Under the pieces are notes generated by a model. It did no database searches, was not told where the DNA came from, and saw nothing but the letters and a program-made list of their open reading frames with translations. This document shows positions 8,070 to 17,800 of a DNA stretch of 64,000 nt, one piece after another. The translations under genes and the position numbers were made by a program. Positions within the stretch are counted from its first letter, which is position 1, and each line of letters opens with the position of its first letter. The stretch is from M3007 sp041736625 (GTDB taxonomy: Bacteria > Bacteroidota > Bacteroidia > Chitinophagales > Saprospiraceae): contig JBGSTG010000057.1 in NCBI GenBank assembly GCA_041736625.1, forward strand, positions 1 through 64,000, in the 5' to 3' direction.

Positions 8070-9296
8070 ATGTACCGAGCGGTCACTCCAGACGAAATCC
8101 TGCGCTTTATATCCAAAAACCTGACGGGGTTGCGGGCACTGTTTGACGCAAGCCGTCGGCAGGGATATGTGCTGGAACTGGATGTTTTTCAAAAAATCTG
8201 CTCCGAAAACGAACTTGACCTGGGCGACCTGCTGCGGGTCAAATTTGTAAAACAACAGCCTACGCAGGACTACAAACTGCGCAAGCAGTACACTGACTTT
8301 TTGGAGTTCATCTTCGAGTCAGCGGCGCTCAATCTACCCGACCGTTTTAAATTTCATGCAGAGGCCATCCGAGCCCAGTTCAATAATTTGCAACAAGCGT
8401 TGGAACCTGCCAGGTTGCCCGACCACATCACCACCCTGCAAAATCAGTTGGATGATTTCCTGACCGAAATAGACACCCAGACCCTTCAATTGCTCCGCGA
8501 TACAGAAACCCTCAAAGCTGGCAGCGAACACGAATCCAGTTTACAGGAGCGCATCGCCACCGCCAGCCGCTGGCTCGATTCGTTCGTCCACCCGCTATCG
8601 CAAGTGCTGCAAGCCCAATCACCCGACGCCGTGATGGCACAACTGCACCGCATCAACACCTACGCCCACAATAAAAGCCTGTTTGAAAATGACCCAGGGT
8701 TGGCGCGGCAGTTCCGTCATCTGTACGGAGAAGCGATGCGCGTGGGCGAAGAACTAACCCGGCTCAGCAACCAAATCGTGCGCGAACTGATGCCCATGCT
8801 GGAACGAATCCGCACCTCATCCAAAATTATGGCGGGTTTTTATCATCTGCTTGAAGCAGTGCGGCAAAATCAAGAGCCAAATTTGCCTTTTTACGGCTTG
8901 CTCAGCCGCCGCAACCGCAAGGTGTACTCAACTGAGTCGGAGTGGAAAGCCCGCACAGAACTATTGCTCGACAACTTTTTCGTTGAACCAGAGCGATTTG
9001 TGGAGGAAGAACTGGAAGCCGACGATGACTGGCTACCCGATACCAACCATTTCAAACGCAGCCTCAACGCCAGCCTCCCGGTAGATGATTTCTACAACTG
9101 GTGCTACAACTTTTTAAAAACCGAAACACCCAATGTGACGCTCCACAAGTTTTTCTCCGTCTCCAAACTACTCCTGGACACCGATTTTGAAGCAGATTTT
9201 CTGGAAAATTCGCTACGCTTTGACCTCGAATTGGAAGACGCTACGCTTTCACTCCCCAAAATAAAACTCTATCACCATGCACAGTTATCCACCTGA
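8070..9296 (+). CDS. Kleisin-like subunit (JetA/MukF/MksF-like)
   Basis: 408 residues, almost all predicted helix. The N-terminus (TPDEILRFISKNLTGLRALFDASRRQGYVLELDVFQ) looks like a winged helix. A long helical middle follows (about 90-300, with Gln/Leu heptads), then an acidic linker EEELEADDDWLPD near 315, and a final DFYNWCYNFLK segment that could be the C-terminal winged helix contacting the SMC head. No enzyme motif is visible. Position between the Toprim gene and a small downstream partner, with a 20-base overlap, fits the kleisin of a MukBEF-type complex. I did not recognise a specific family, so the call depends on context. Confidence 0.55.
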   Translation: MYRAVTPDEILRFISKNLTGLRALFDASRRQGYVLELDVFQKICSENELDLGDLLRVKFVKQQPTQDYKLRKQYTDFLEFIFESAALNLPDRFKFHAEAIRAQFNNLQQALEPARLPDHITTLQNQLDDFLTEIDTQTLQLLRDTETLKAGSEHESSLQERIATASRWLDSFVHPLSQVLQAQSPDAVMAQLHRINTYAHNKSLFENDPGLARQFRHLYGEAMRVGEELTRLSNQIVRELMPMLERIRTSSKIMAGFYHLLEAVRQNQEPNLPFYGLLSRRNRKVYSTESEWKARTELLLDNFFVEPERFVEEELEADDDWLPDTNHFKRSLNASLPVDDFYNWCYNFLKTETPNVTLHKFFSVSKLLLDTDFEADFLENSLRFDLELEDATLSLPKIKLYHHAQLST

Positions 9297-9825
9297 ACAC
9301 CGAGATATCGTAAACGCGCTTACGAACGGGCAGTTCATACTTTATACCCAGCCGTACTTTGCCGTAGTAGAGCAAAATGAATCCTTTTATCGCGATTTTT
9401 TCAAAAACAGCTTTGATTTTGACCTGCACCTACGCAGCGAAGGCTATATCTTCTTATCGTGGGATGAATCTACCGAAAAAGACAGTCGTAATTTTTTGAT
9501 TTTTCTGGCGGTATTCTGCCGAGAATTGAGCATAAATGGCCGTGACTTTAAAGAGGATTTTGAGTTGAAAAAATTTCAACTGGACGAGGTCAGGCAATTG
9601 CTTGAAAAATCCAGCAAAAGAGATTTGGTAGAGCATATTTTGACGGATGGCGGCATCTCTAAATTGCTCAATGATTGGTCCAAACGCAAAGTCGTAGAGT
9701 TTACAAACACTCAACAAACACAATTCAAGTTTACGAAGGCGGTAAACTTGTTTTTTGAATACGCTATGGAATTAGCGGATCGGCGTATTAACCCTGCATT
9801 GGAAAGTCCTACTGACGAAGGGTGA
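9277..9825 (+). CDS. KITE-like small subunit (JetB/MukE/MksE-like)
   Basis: 182 residues, starting inside the previous gene (20-base overlap), so translation is probably coupled. The protein is mixed alpha/beta: a strand/helix start (QFILYTQPYFAVVEQNESFYRDFF), FDLHLRSEGYIFLSWDESTEKDSRN, then a helical part and a charged C-terminus. The YIFLSWDESTEKD stretch followed by a helical FLIFLAVFCREL resembles how MukE/JetB (DUF4194) proteins place a wing before helices. No catalytic motif. It would bridge kleisin and SMC head. Assignment is inferred mostly from size and operon position. Confidence 0.5.
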   Translation: MHSYPPEHRDIVNALTNGQFILYTQPYFAVVEQNESFYRDFFKNSFDFDLHLRSEGYIFLSWDESTEKDSRNFLIFLAVFCRELSINGRDFKEDFELKKFQLDEVRQLLEKSSKRDLVEHILTDGGISKLLNDWSKRKVVEFTNTQQTQFKFTKAVNLFFEYAMELADRRINPALESPTDEG

Positions 9826-9838
9826 CGGATTGCTGAAA

Positions 9839-10291
9839 ATGGCCGCCCAATCGGCATTTGAATCCCCGGCTTTCCATAAGACCCTTTGCGAAAATAAATT
9901 TGGCTCATGTTCCCAAGTGTCTGATAGTGCCGGGGTGACTGTCAGTCATGCGAATTTAGAGCATGCTGATTTGAGCGGGGCAATTTTGAGCAGGGCGAAT
10001 TTGACCGGGGCGAAAATGAAAAATGTTCTCTTTCATTATAACCAGGAATTGAGTGGGACTAATTTGAAAGGGGTGGATTTAAGGGAGGTGAATCTGTTCC
10101 AAGCGAATTTGAGCGGGGTGAGTTTGAGCAGGGCGAGTTTTAGCAGGGTAAATTTGAGCGAGGTGGTGAATATTTACTTAGAACAACTTCGAAAGGTAAA
10201 AACCCTCTATGATTGCATAAACCTTTATGACTCCCAATCAATCCCCCTCAACCAAACCCACCCTCATTTATTCAAGCCGCCCAAAGACTAA
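9839..10291 (+). CDS. Pentapeptide-repeat protein, probably a shortened remnant
   Basis: 150 residues from ATG 9839 (TTG 9830 is also in frame), 13 bases after the previous stop. Residues about 40-105 form A(N/D)L-type pentapeptide repeats (ANLEHADLSGAILSRANLTGA, later VNLFQANLSGVSLSRASFSRVNL), which would fold as a right-handed quadrilateral beta-helix. The DNA itself shows repeated TTTGAGC-GGG units. The end, KVKTLYDCINLYDSQSI and HPHLFKPP, looks like the natural C-terminus of longer Bacteroidota pentapeptide proteins. The first 35 residues match nothing I know. Most likely the 3' part of a longer gene joined to new sequence. Whether it is co-transcribed with the condensin-like operon is unknown. 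Base use is AT-richer than the flanking core genes. Confidence 0.6.
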   Translation: MAAQSAFESPAFHKTLCENKFGSCSQVSDSAGVTVSHANLEHADLSGAILSRANLTGAKMKNVLFHYNQELSGTNLKGVDLREVNLFQANLSGVSLSRASFSRVNLSEVVNIYLEQLRKVKTLYDCINLYDSQSIPLNQTHPHLFKPPKD

Positions 10292-10468
10292 AATACGGCC
10301 AAAATGGGGGAATTTTACCAAATATGTACACCATTTGTACCCAATTTTCATAAGTATTTGAAAATCAATACATATTATTTTTTGTATTGGAAAGTAAACT
10401 CTATTTTTATAGAACACCCCAACAGAAAACCATCCGGCACGCGCCGCCAAGGTGGTTTACAAACAAAA

Positions 10469-10504
10469 ACCGGCGATTCTTTCCTGCTGGAAAGAGCCGC
10501 CGGT
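10469..10504 (-). terminator. Rho-independent terminator of the T9SS repeat protein gene
   Basis: Stem ACCGGCG/CGCCGGT plus inner stem CTTTCC/GGAAAG, joined by a 3x3 internal loop and a TGCT tetraloop. On the minus strand it is followed by TTTTGTTT, 30 bases beyond the stop at 10534. The rest of 10292-10533 shows no gene. Confidence 0.75.
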
Positions 10505-10533
10505 TCTGTCGATTCCTGGGGAATCACCGAACG

Positions 10534-13500
10534 TTAGTCCATTTTCACCACTTTCGAGGTCCACATTTGCTTGCCGGCGGCGAGGCAGACCACCGCGTAT
10601 GCGCCTGCGGGCAGGCGTCCCAGGTCAAGCGTCAGCTCCTGGCCGGCGTTGCCGAACTGCTGCAGGGCCGTCCGGCCGAGGGCGTCGATCAGCAGAATGT
10701 CATACACCTGCCTGGGCGCCTCGGTGAAGCGGATATTTAGCAGGCCGACGGTCGGGTTGGGGGTGAGCGTCACCTGGCGGTCTTCCGCCAGGTAGGTCGT
10801 GCGGCTCAGCAGATCCACCTCGTACGTTTCAGTGGCCACGAGGCACCCGCTATTGTCGAAAACCGAAACGGTATACATACCTGCCGGCAGACCGGAGACA
10901 TCTTCGGTGTTGGCCACCACGTTGGCGCCGGCGGTCCAAACAAAGTTGTAGGGCGCGTTTGCGCCGATTACGCTGATGTCGATGGCGCCGGCGCCCGTGC
11001 CGCCCAGGTCGGGGGTCAGGGACTCCAGCACGAGGTCGGCGTCGGGGGCCACCTCCACCACAAACGAGCACTCGGTCTGGTTGCCCGCGGCATCGCGCGC
11101 CGTCCAGGTGTTCACTGTTACGCCAGTGGGGAAGGCCGAACCGGAAGGAAGCCCCTGGGTGAGGGTGAGCGAAGCCACGCTGCAGTTGTCGGTCGCCTGC
11201 GGGGTGTCGAACACCACGACGTTGTCGGCCGGGCAGCGCAGCTGGTCGGCCGGGCAGGCAACAGCGGGCGCTTCGGCGTCGGTGGTTGCCATATTAACCG
11301 GGATGACGAAGGCGGACGCACAGCCGTCGGCGTTGGTCAGCGTCAGTGCGTATTCGGCGTTATTGGGCGCCTCCGTAAAGGGCAGGGTGCTGCCGTCGGG
11401 CCAGGCATAGCCGCTGTAAAAACCGTCTACCATGATGCGCACGCGGTTGTCGCACAGGCCTACCTGGAGGATGACGGGTTGGGCGACCGTGCTTTCGGCC
11501 ACCACAGCCGTTTGCTCGTCCGTGCAGCCGTTGGCATCCGTGGCGGTCAGGGTGTAGGCGCCGCCGGCGCTGATGGTGCGGGAGGGGCCGGCTACACCGT
11601 CGGACCATTGGTAATCTGCGAAGCCGGCGCCCGCGGTCAGCTCGGCAGTCGTGCCGGAGCAGAGCAGGGCAGGGGCGTCAAACGCAAGCGTGCGTACCTC
11701 GGGCACCGTTACCGACAGGGCGGCCGAACCTGTGCATCCCTTGCCGTCGCTCACCGTAACAGCGTAAGTGCCCGAGGCGGTCACGGCCTGAGCGGTCGTG
11801 GTCACGCCGTTGGACCAGGTGTAGGAGGCAAAACCCATGCCTGCGTCGAGCGTAAGCACGCCGTCGCAAGCGTAGGGACGCATCGTAACGGAGGGCGTCA
11901 GGGTGTCGCCCACCACCAGTTCAACCGTGGTTTCGGCGCGGCAGCCGGCGGCGTTGGTGGCGGTCACGGCGTACACGCCGGCAACGGAGGCGTCGATGGC
12001 CGGACCCGTTTCGCCGGTCGACCAGCGGATGGACGTCCAGTTGCCAAAGACCGTAAATGTGGTGCCGCCGCCTTTGCAGATGTTGCGGGCGCCGCGCACA
12101 ATGATGGGGTCCAGCGGGAGCACGTCCACCGTTTGCGTCGCCTCGGCGGTGCAACCGTTGTTATCGGTGGCCACCACCGTGTACGCGCCGGCGCTGCCGA
12201 CCTGTATGTTTTCGGTTTGTTCGCCATTGGACCAGGTGTACGCGCTGAATCCGGGCGTAGCGTTGAGCACCGTGCTTTCTCCCGGGCAGAGGGCACCGGC
12301 GCCGGCGATGGCCACTTCCGGCAGGGAGGGCACATCCACGGTGATCGATGCGGTTTGGGTGCAGCCGTCGGTGTTGCTCACCGTCACGCTGTAGTCGCCG
12401 GAGGCGTTAACGGTGACCGATGGCGTTTGATAGCCATTGGACCAGGTGTAGGCAGCAAATACATCGTTGCCGACCTGCAGGGTGCGGGTAGCGTCGCAGG
12501 CGTAGGGCAACGCGTCGAGCGAAACGTCGGGCATGCTGGAAGCAGCCAACTGAACAGTTGCCGTGGACACGCAGCCCAGGGTATCCCAGGCTTCCACCGT
12601 GTAGGCGCCGGGCTGCACGGTGCTGATGCCGGCAAGGGTGTCGCCGGTGCTCCAGGCGTAGCGGGCAAACCCGGGCGTAGCGCTCAGACTCACCGGAGTG
12701 GCCGGATTGTTTTCACAGAAAGCCCCCTGGCGCTCGATGGCAACGGCCTGCCATACCGGTACATTCAAGGCTGCGGTATCGCCGCTGATGCAGCCGTCTT
12801 TGGAGGTGATGCGCACGGCGTAGTTGCCGGACTGGTTTACCGAAAGGTTCTGGAGCGTATCACCGGTACTCCAGGCGAAGGCGGACAGGCTGTCGGGGCG
12901 AATGCGGAGGGTCATGCGGCCGTCGCAGGCGTAGGGCAGCATTTGAATCTTGTTGTTGTCAACCGCCTTGGAGGGCACGCTGACGATTCCTTTGGCGCCG
13001 CAGCCCAGGTTGTCTGACACGGTAACCTGATAGGTTCCGGGGCGGGTGACAGCGGTTTGCGGTTTGTTTTCGCCGTTCGACCATTTATACGAAACGATGT
13101 TGTTGCCCGAGGCGGTGAGGCGGGCGGTATCGCCGGGGCAAATGGGTCCGCTTTGGGACAGGGTGAGCCCCAGTGACTTGGCCTGCACCGTGTATTTGGC
13201 CGTTCCGGTGCAGCCGAACTGGTTGGTGACGGTCACAAAGTAGTCGCCAGGCTCCAGTGCATTGATCTGACGGGTGGTGCCGCCGCTCGACCATTCGTAC
13301 TGGTTAAAGGACTGCACTACGCTCAGCGGCACCGTGTCGCCCAGGCACATGGTGGAAACGCCGGAAATATTAACACTGAAGGCGCTGCCATCAATTACCA
13401 ACTGGTTGTCGACGCCCGTGCATCCCTGGTTGTTGGTCACCGTGACCGCGTAGGTACCGGGCTGATCCACGTTGATCTCGGCGGTTTCCTCCCCGGTATT

Positions 13501-14631
13501 CCATCGGTAGTCGGTCAAGGTTGCCGGGCTGTTCACAGACAGGGTGCGCGGCGCCTGCTCGTTGGCGCATACGGCCGGAATGCCCGCTATGTCTACAGCC
13601 GGGGTGGAGCCGGGTTTTACGTCAATAGATTTGGTGGTGGAGCATCCGTTGGTAGCGAGCAGGGTAAGCGTGTACGTGCCCGCCGCATCGATCTCGGGGT
13701 TGGGCACGTTGGGCAAGGTCGGGTTCCAGAGGTAGAGGGGAGTGTTACCTTTGTAATCGACAAAGATCCGTCCCTTTTTCCCGGGACAGAGGTACTCGGG
13801 TCCGGTGAGTTCAAACTCCGGGTTAGGTTTGAAGCCCGGTACATTGAAGGAGCGGGCAGCCGTACAACCGTTTTGGTTGGTGATGGTTAGCTGGTAGTTG
13901 CCGCTGGCACCCACTATGATCTGGGGTGTCGTCTCACCGGTAGACCAGGCGTACTGGGTGATGGTCCAGTTGGACTGGGTAGTGGCGCGCAGGTTGAGCA
14001 GTTGTCCCTCACAGCGTGGGAGCGTAGAGTCGGAAACGATGGTGGGAAAAAAGGGCGTCACCGTGAAAAACGTACTGGGCGTAGCCCAGCTGCACCCTTG
14101 GGCATTGGTGACGGTTACCGATATGTTGCCTGTCGGCGGGTGGCCGCCACCGTTCACCACTTCATAGGTGACCACGGGCTGCGAAGGGGAGCCGTTTGAC
14201 CACAGGTAGGTAAAAGGTCCGTTGGCTCCGGAATGGCTGGCCGTCACGGTTGTTTGCTGACCTAGGCAGTAGGGGCCTGCCGGCGAAACGCTCACCGTTA
14301 CCGGCGTCATGGGGGCATTTACGGTCACCGTGTGCGAAGCGGTGGCGGTGCAGCCCGTGGCGTCGGTGATGGTCAGGGTAAAGGTGGTCGTCTGGCTGAC
14401 GAACGCGTGCAGGTTCGGGCTGGTGGAACCCGTTGACCAGGCGTAGGTGACGTTGCCCTGGGTGTTGACGGGCACAGACGTGAGGCCTACCCCGCCCGAA
14501 CCGCAACGAAAGGTGGGGCCGGTGATGGTTACCGAACAGTTGGCGTAGGCAAGCGTGCCAACTGACGTTCCTAAAAACAAGAGCAGGGTCAACAGGCTGA
14601 GCACCCCTTTTTTGTAAAGCATTTGATTCAT
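10534..14631 (-). CDS. Large T9SS-secreted surface protein with about 15 PKD-like repeats and a HYR domain
   Basis: 1365 residues. Start ATG 14631 gives MNQMLYKKGVLSLLTLLLFLG, a clear signal peptide; the frame stays open to 15375, but that part is antisense to the next gene. Next come about 15 repeats of roughly 75 residues, each with a Y-x-W-S-x-G core, then G-x-Y-x-V-T-V and a Gly-Cys, with a paired Cys near each repeat start. Then a HYR domain (about 1100-1185, ATDNCSV, TARDAAGNQTECSFVVEV), an SprB-like repeat (NAPYNFVWTAG, LPAGMYTVSVFDNSGC), and a C-terminal Por sorting domain (LTPNPTVGLLNIRF). It is exported through Sec and then T9SS to the cell surface. Probable role: adhesion or matrix; no enzyme domain seen. 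Confidence 0.9.
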   Translation of the reverse strand: MNQMLYKKGVLSLLTLLLFLGTSVGTLAYANCSVTITGPTFRCGSGGVGLTSVPVNTQGNVTYAWSTGSTSPNLHAFVSQTTTFTLTITDATGCTATASHTVTVNAPMTPVTVSVSPAGPYCLGQQTTVTASHSGANGPFTYLWSNGSPSQPVVTYEVVNGGGHPPTGNISVTVTNAQGCSWATPSTFFTVTPFFPTIVSDSTLPRCEGQLLNLRATTQSNWTITQYAWSTGETTPQIIVGASGNYQLTITNQNGCTAARSFNVPGFKPNPEFELTGPEYLCPGKKGRIFVDYKGNTPLYLWNPTLPNVPNPEIDAAGTYTLTLLATNGCSTTKSIDVKPGSTPAVDIAGIPAVCANEQAPRTLSVNSPATLTDYRWNTGEETAEINVDQPGTYAVTVTNNQGCTGVDNQLVIDGSAFSVNISGVSTMCLGDTVPLSVVQSFNQYEWSSGGTTRQINALEPGDYFVTVTNQFGCTGTAKYTVQAKSLGLTLSQSGPICPGDTARLTASGNNIVSYKWSNGENKPQTAVTRPGTYQVTVSDNLGCGAKGIVSVPSKAVDNNKIQMLPYACDGRMTLRIRPDSLSAFAWSTGDTLQNLSVNQSGNYAVRITSKDGCISGDTAALNVPVWQAVAIERQGAFCENNPATPVSLSATPGFARYAWSTGDTLAGISTVQPGAYTVEAWDTLGCVSTATVQLAASSMPDVSLDALPYACDATRTLQVGNDVFAAYTWSNGYQTPSVTVNASGDYSVTVSNTDGCTQTASITVDVPSLPEVAIAGAGALCPGESTVLNATPGFSAYTWSNGEQTENIQVGSAGAYTVVATDNNGCTAEATQTVDVLPLDPIIVRGARNICKGGGTTFTVFGNWTSIRWSTGETGPAIDASVAGVYAVTATNAAGCRAETTVELVVGDTLTPSVTMRPYACDGVLTLDAGMGFASYTWSNGVTTTAQAVTASGTYAVTVSDGKGCTGSAALSVTVPEVRTLAFDAPALLCSGTTAELTAGAGFADYQWSDGVAGPSRTISAGGAYTLTATDANGCTDEQTAVVAESTVAQPVILQVGLCDNRVRIMVDGFYSGYAWPDGSTLPFTEAPNNAEYALTLTNADGCASAFVIPVNMATTDAEAPAVACPADQLRCPADNVVVFDTPQATDNCSVASLTLTQGLPSGSAFPTGVTVNTWTARDAAGNQTECSFVVEVAPDADLVLESLTPDLGGTGAGAIDISVIGANAPYNFVWTAGANVVANTEDVSGLPAGMYTVSVFDNSGCLVATETYEVDLLSRTTYLAEDRQVTLTPNPTVGLLNIRFTEAPRQVYDILLIDALGRTALQQFGNAGQELTLDLGRLPAGAYAVVCLAAGKQMWTSKVVKMD

Positions 14632-14774
14632 AACAATAGTTTTGGTTTGGTTTGACAATATCTGCCGTTGAAGGTGATGTTTTATACAACCCACCGGCAA
14701 AAAAGTAGTTCGGGCCATTTTGATGGTAACCGTATCAAATGCCGGAATTAGGCAAATGTTGGGGCCATTCGCCC

Positions 14775-14782
14775 TACCTTTG
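14775..14782 (+). promoter_or_regulatory. -7 box for the acyl-CoA mutase gene
   Basis: TACCTTTG, a perfect TAnnTTTG, lies 27 bases before ATG 14809, with TGTTGG near 14757 as a possible upstream element. The 177-base gap to the divergent gene holds no ORF. On the other strand a weaker TACTTTTT at 14699-14706 could serve the surface-protein gene. Confidence 0.5.
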
Positions 14783-14808
14783 TACCCGTCACCCGACACC
14801 ACCACACC

Positions 14809-17800
14809 ATGCAACAACAACCGCCCTACCAACCCAGCCATAAGATCCGCCTCGTGACCGCCGCCAGCCTGTTCGACGGGCACGACGCCGCCATCAACAT
14901 CATGCGTCGCATCCTGCAGGCCACCGGTGCCGAGATCATCCATCTGGGTCACAACCGCAGCGTACAGGAGATTGTCGACTGCGCCATTCAGGAAGACGTG
15001 CAGGGCATCGCGATCACCTCCTACCAGGGCGGCCACACCGAATTTTTCAAATACATGTACGACCTGCTGCGCGAGCGCGGCGCCGGGCACATCAAACTCT
15101 TCGGCGGCGGCGGCGGAACCATCCTGCCTGCCGAGATCGAGGAGCTGCACGCCTACGGCATCAACCGGATTTACCACCCCGACGATGGCCGCCGCATGGG
15201 CCTGCAGGGCATGATCAATGATCTGCTCCAGCAGTGCGACTTTCCGGTCGGCGAGGTCCTCACCGACGAGCTCACCCGGCTCGCCGCCCCTGACCAATTC
15301 ACACGCAACCGCGCCATCGCCCGCCTCATTTCCATTGCGGAGAACAACCCCGGGCTGTTTGAGCAGGATGTTCACCCCCGGCTGTCGGATGTCGGTGGCC
15401 GGCCATTGGCGCCCCCCGTCCTCGGCATTACCGGTACCGGAGGCTCCGGAAAATCCTCCATGGTCGACGAACTGGTGCGCCGTTTCCTGTACGACTTCCC
15501 CGACAAAACCGTGGGCATCATCTCCGTCGACCCGTCCAAGCGAAAAACCGGCGGCGCCCTGCTAGGCGACCGCATCCGCATGAACAGCATCCACAACCCG
15601 CGCGTGTTCATGCGCTCACTGGCCACCCGCCAGAGCAACCTGGCGTTGTCCAAATACGTACAATCGGCGGTTGACGTGCTCAAAGCCGCCCAATTCGACC
15701 TCATCCTGTTGGAAACCAGCGGCATCGGTCAGAGCGACACCGAGATCGTAGACCACAGCAACGCCAGCCTGTACGTGATGACACCCGAGTTCGGCGCCGC
15801 CTCCCAGCTCGAAAAGATCGATATGCTGGACTTCGCCGACGTGATCGCCATCAACAAATTCGACAAACGCGGCGCCCTCGACGCCCTGCGCGACGTGCGC
15901 AAGCAGGTGCAGCGCAACCGCAACGCCTGGGAAACGCCCGTAGACGAGATGCCCGTGTTCGGCTGCATCGCCAGCCAGTTCAACGACCCCGGCGTCAACC
16001 AGCTATACCGCCGCATCATCGACCTGCTCGACGAGCGCTGCGGCACCGCCTTCCGCTCTCAGTTCCAGGCCGGCAACGAACTGTCCGAAAAAATTTACAT
16101 TATCCCCCCCGCCCGCGTACGCTACCTCAGCGAGATCAGCGAGAACAACCGCAAATACGACCACTGGGTGCTCAAGCAGGTGGCGCTTGCCCGAAAACTC
16201 TTCGGCCTGAAAACCACTATCGACACCCTGAAGTCCGGCGACACCCAAAAGGAACTCATCGACACCCTCCAGCAACGCTTCGACGACCTGTACAAAGACC
16301 TCGCCGGCGAATGCCAGCGCATCCTCGAAGGGTGGGAAGAGAAAAAAAGCCGCTATACAGCCGACGAGTACGTGTACCAGGTGCGTGGCAAGGACATCCG
16401 CGTGCAGACGCACACCCTTAGCCTGAGCCATACGCGCATTCCGAGGGTGAGCCTGCCCAAGTACCACGACTGGGGTGAGATCCTGCACTGGTGCCTGCAG
16501 GAAAACGTGCCGGGCGAGTTCCCGTACACCGCCGGCGTGTTCCCCTTCAAACGCCAGGGTGAAGACCCTACGCGCATGTTCGCCGGCGAGGGTGGCCCCG
16601 AACGCACCAACCGCCGCTTCCACTACGTGAGCCTGGGCATGCCGGCCAACCGCCTGTCCACCGCCTTCGACTCCGTAACACTGTACGGCGAAGACCCCGA
16701 CTACCGGCCCGACATCTACGGCAAGATCGGCAACTCCGGCGTGTCCGTGTGCTGCCTGGATGACGCCAAAAAGCTGTACTCCGGCTTCGACCTCTGCGAC
16801 CCGAAAACCTCGGTGTCCATGACCATCAACGGGCCCGCGGCCACCATCGCGGCCTTTTTCATGAACGCCGCCATCGACCAGCAGTGCGAGCTGTACATCC
16901 GCCAACACCGGCTCGAACACCTCGTGGAGGCCAAACTCAAAGAGAAATACGACGACCGCGGCCTCGAACGACCCCAATACCGCGGCGAGCTGCCCGAGGG
17001 CAACGACGGCCTGGGCCTGCTGCTCCTGGGCATCACCGGCGACGAGGTGCTCGAGCCCCACGTGTACGCCCCGATCAAAGCCAAAGCCCTGTCGGCCGTG
17101 CGCGGCACCGTGCAGGCCGACATCCTCAAGGAAGACCAGGCGCAGAACACCTGCATCTTCAGCACCGAGTTCAGCCTGCGCCTCATGGGCGACGTGCAGC
17201 AGTACTTCATCGACCAGCAGGTGCGCAACTTCTACTCGGTGTCCATCTCCGGATACCACATCGCCGAAGCGGGGGCCAACCCCATCTCCCAGCTCGCCTT
17301 TACGCTGGCCAACGGCTTCACCTTTGTGGAGTACTACCGCAGCCGGGGCATGAACGTAGACGATTTCGCGCCCAACCTGTCCTTCTTCTTCTCCAACGGC
17401 GTCGATCCGGAGTACGCCGTCATCGGCCGGGTGGCACGCCGCCTGTGGGCCAAAGCCATGAAAGGACTGTACGACGCCAACGAGCGCAGCCAGATGCTCA
17501 AGTACCACATCCAGACCTCCGGCCGGTCCCTGCACGCGCAGGAGATCGCGTTCAACGACATTCGGACGACCCTCCAGGCGCTCTACGCCATTTACGACAA
17601 CTGCAACTCCCTGCACACCAACGCCTACGACGAGGCCATCACCACGCCCACCGAGGAGTCGGTACGCCGCGCCATGGCCATCCAGCTCATCATCAACCAC
17701 GAGCTGGGGCTGGCCAAAAACGAAAACCCGCTCCAGGGCGCCTTCATCATCGAGGAACTCACCGACCTGGTGGAAGAGGCCGTACTCGCCGAGTTCGACC

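Noticed and set aside
9948..10180. Regularly repeated short DNA units, CRISPR-like at first sight
   Set aside because: Units are 15-base multiples that translate into pentapeptide repeats; there are no equal-length unique spacers.
14632..15375. N-terminal extension of the T9SS repeat protein frame to 1613 residues
   Set aside because: The added part is antisense to the mutase gene and precedes a perfect signal peptide at 14631, so the start is 14631.
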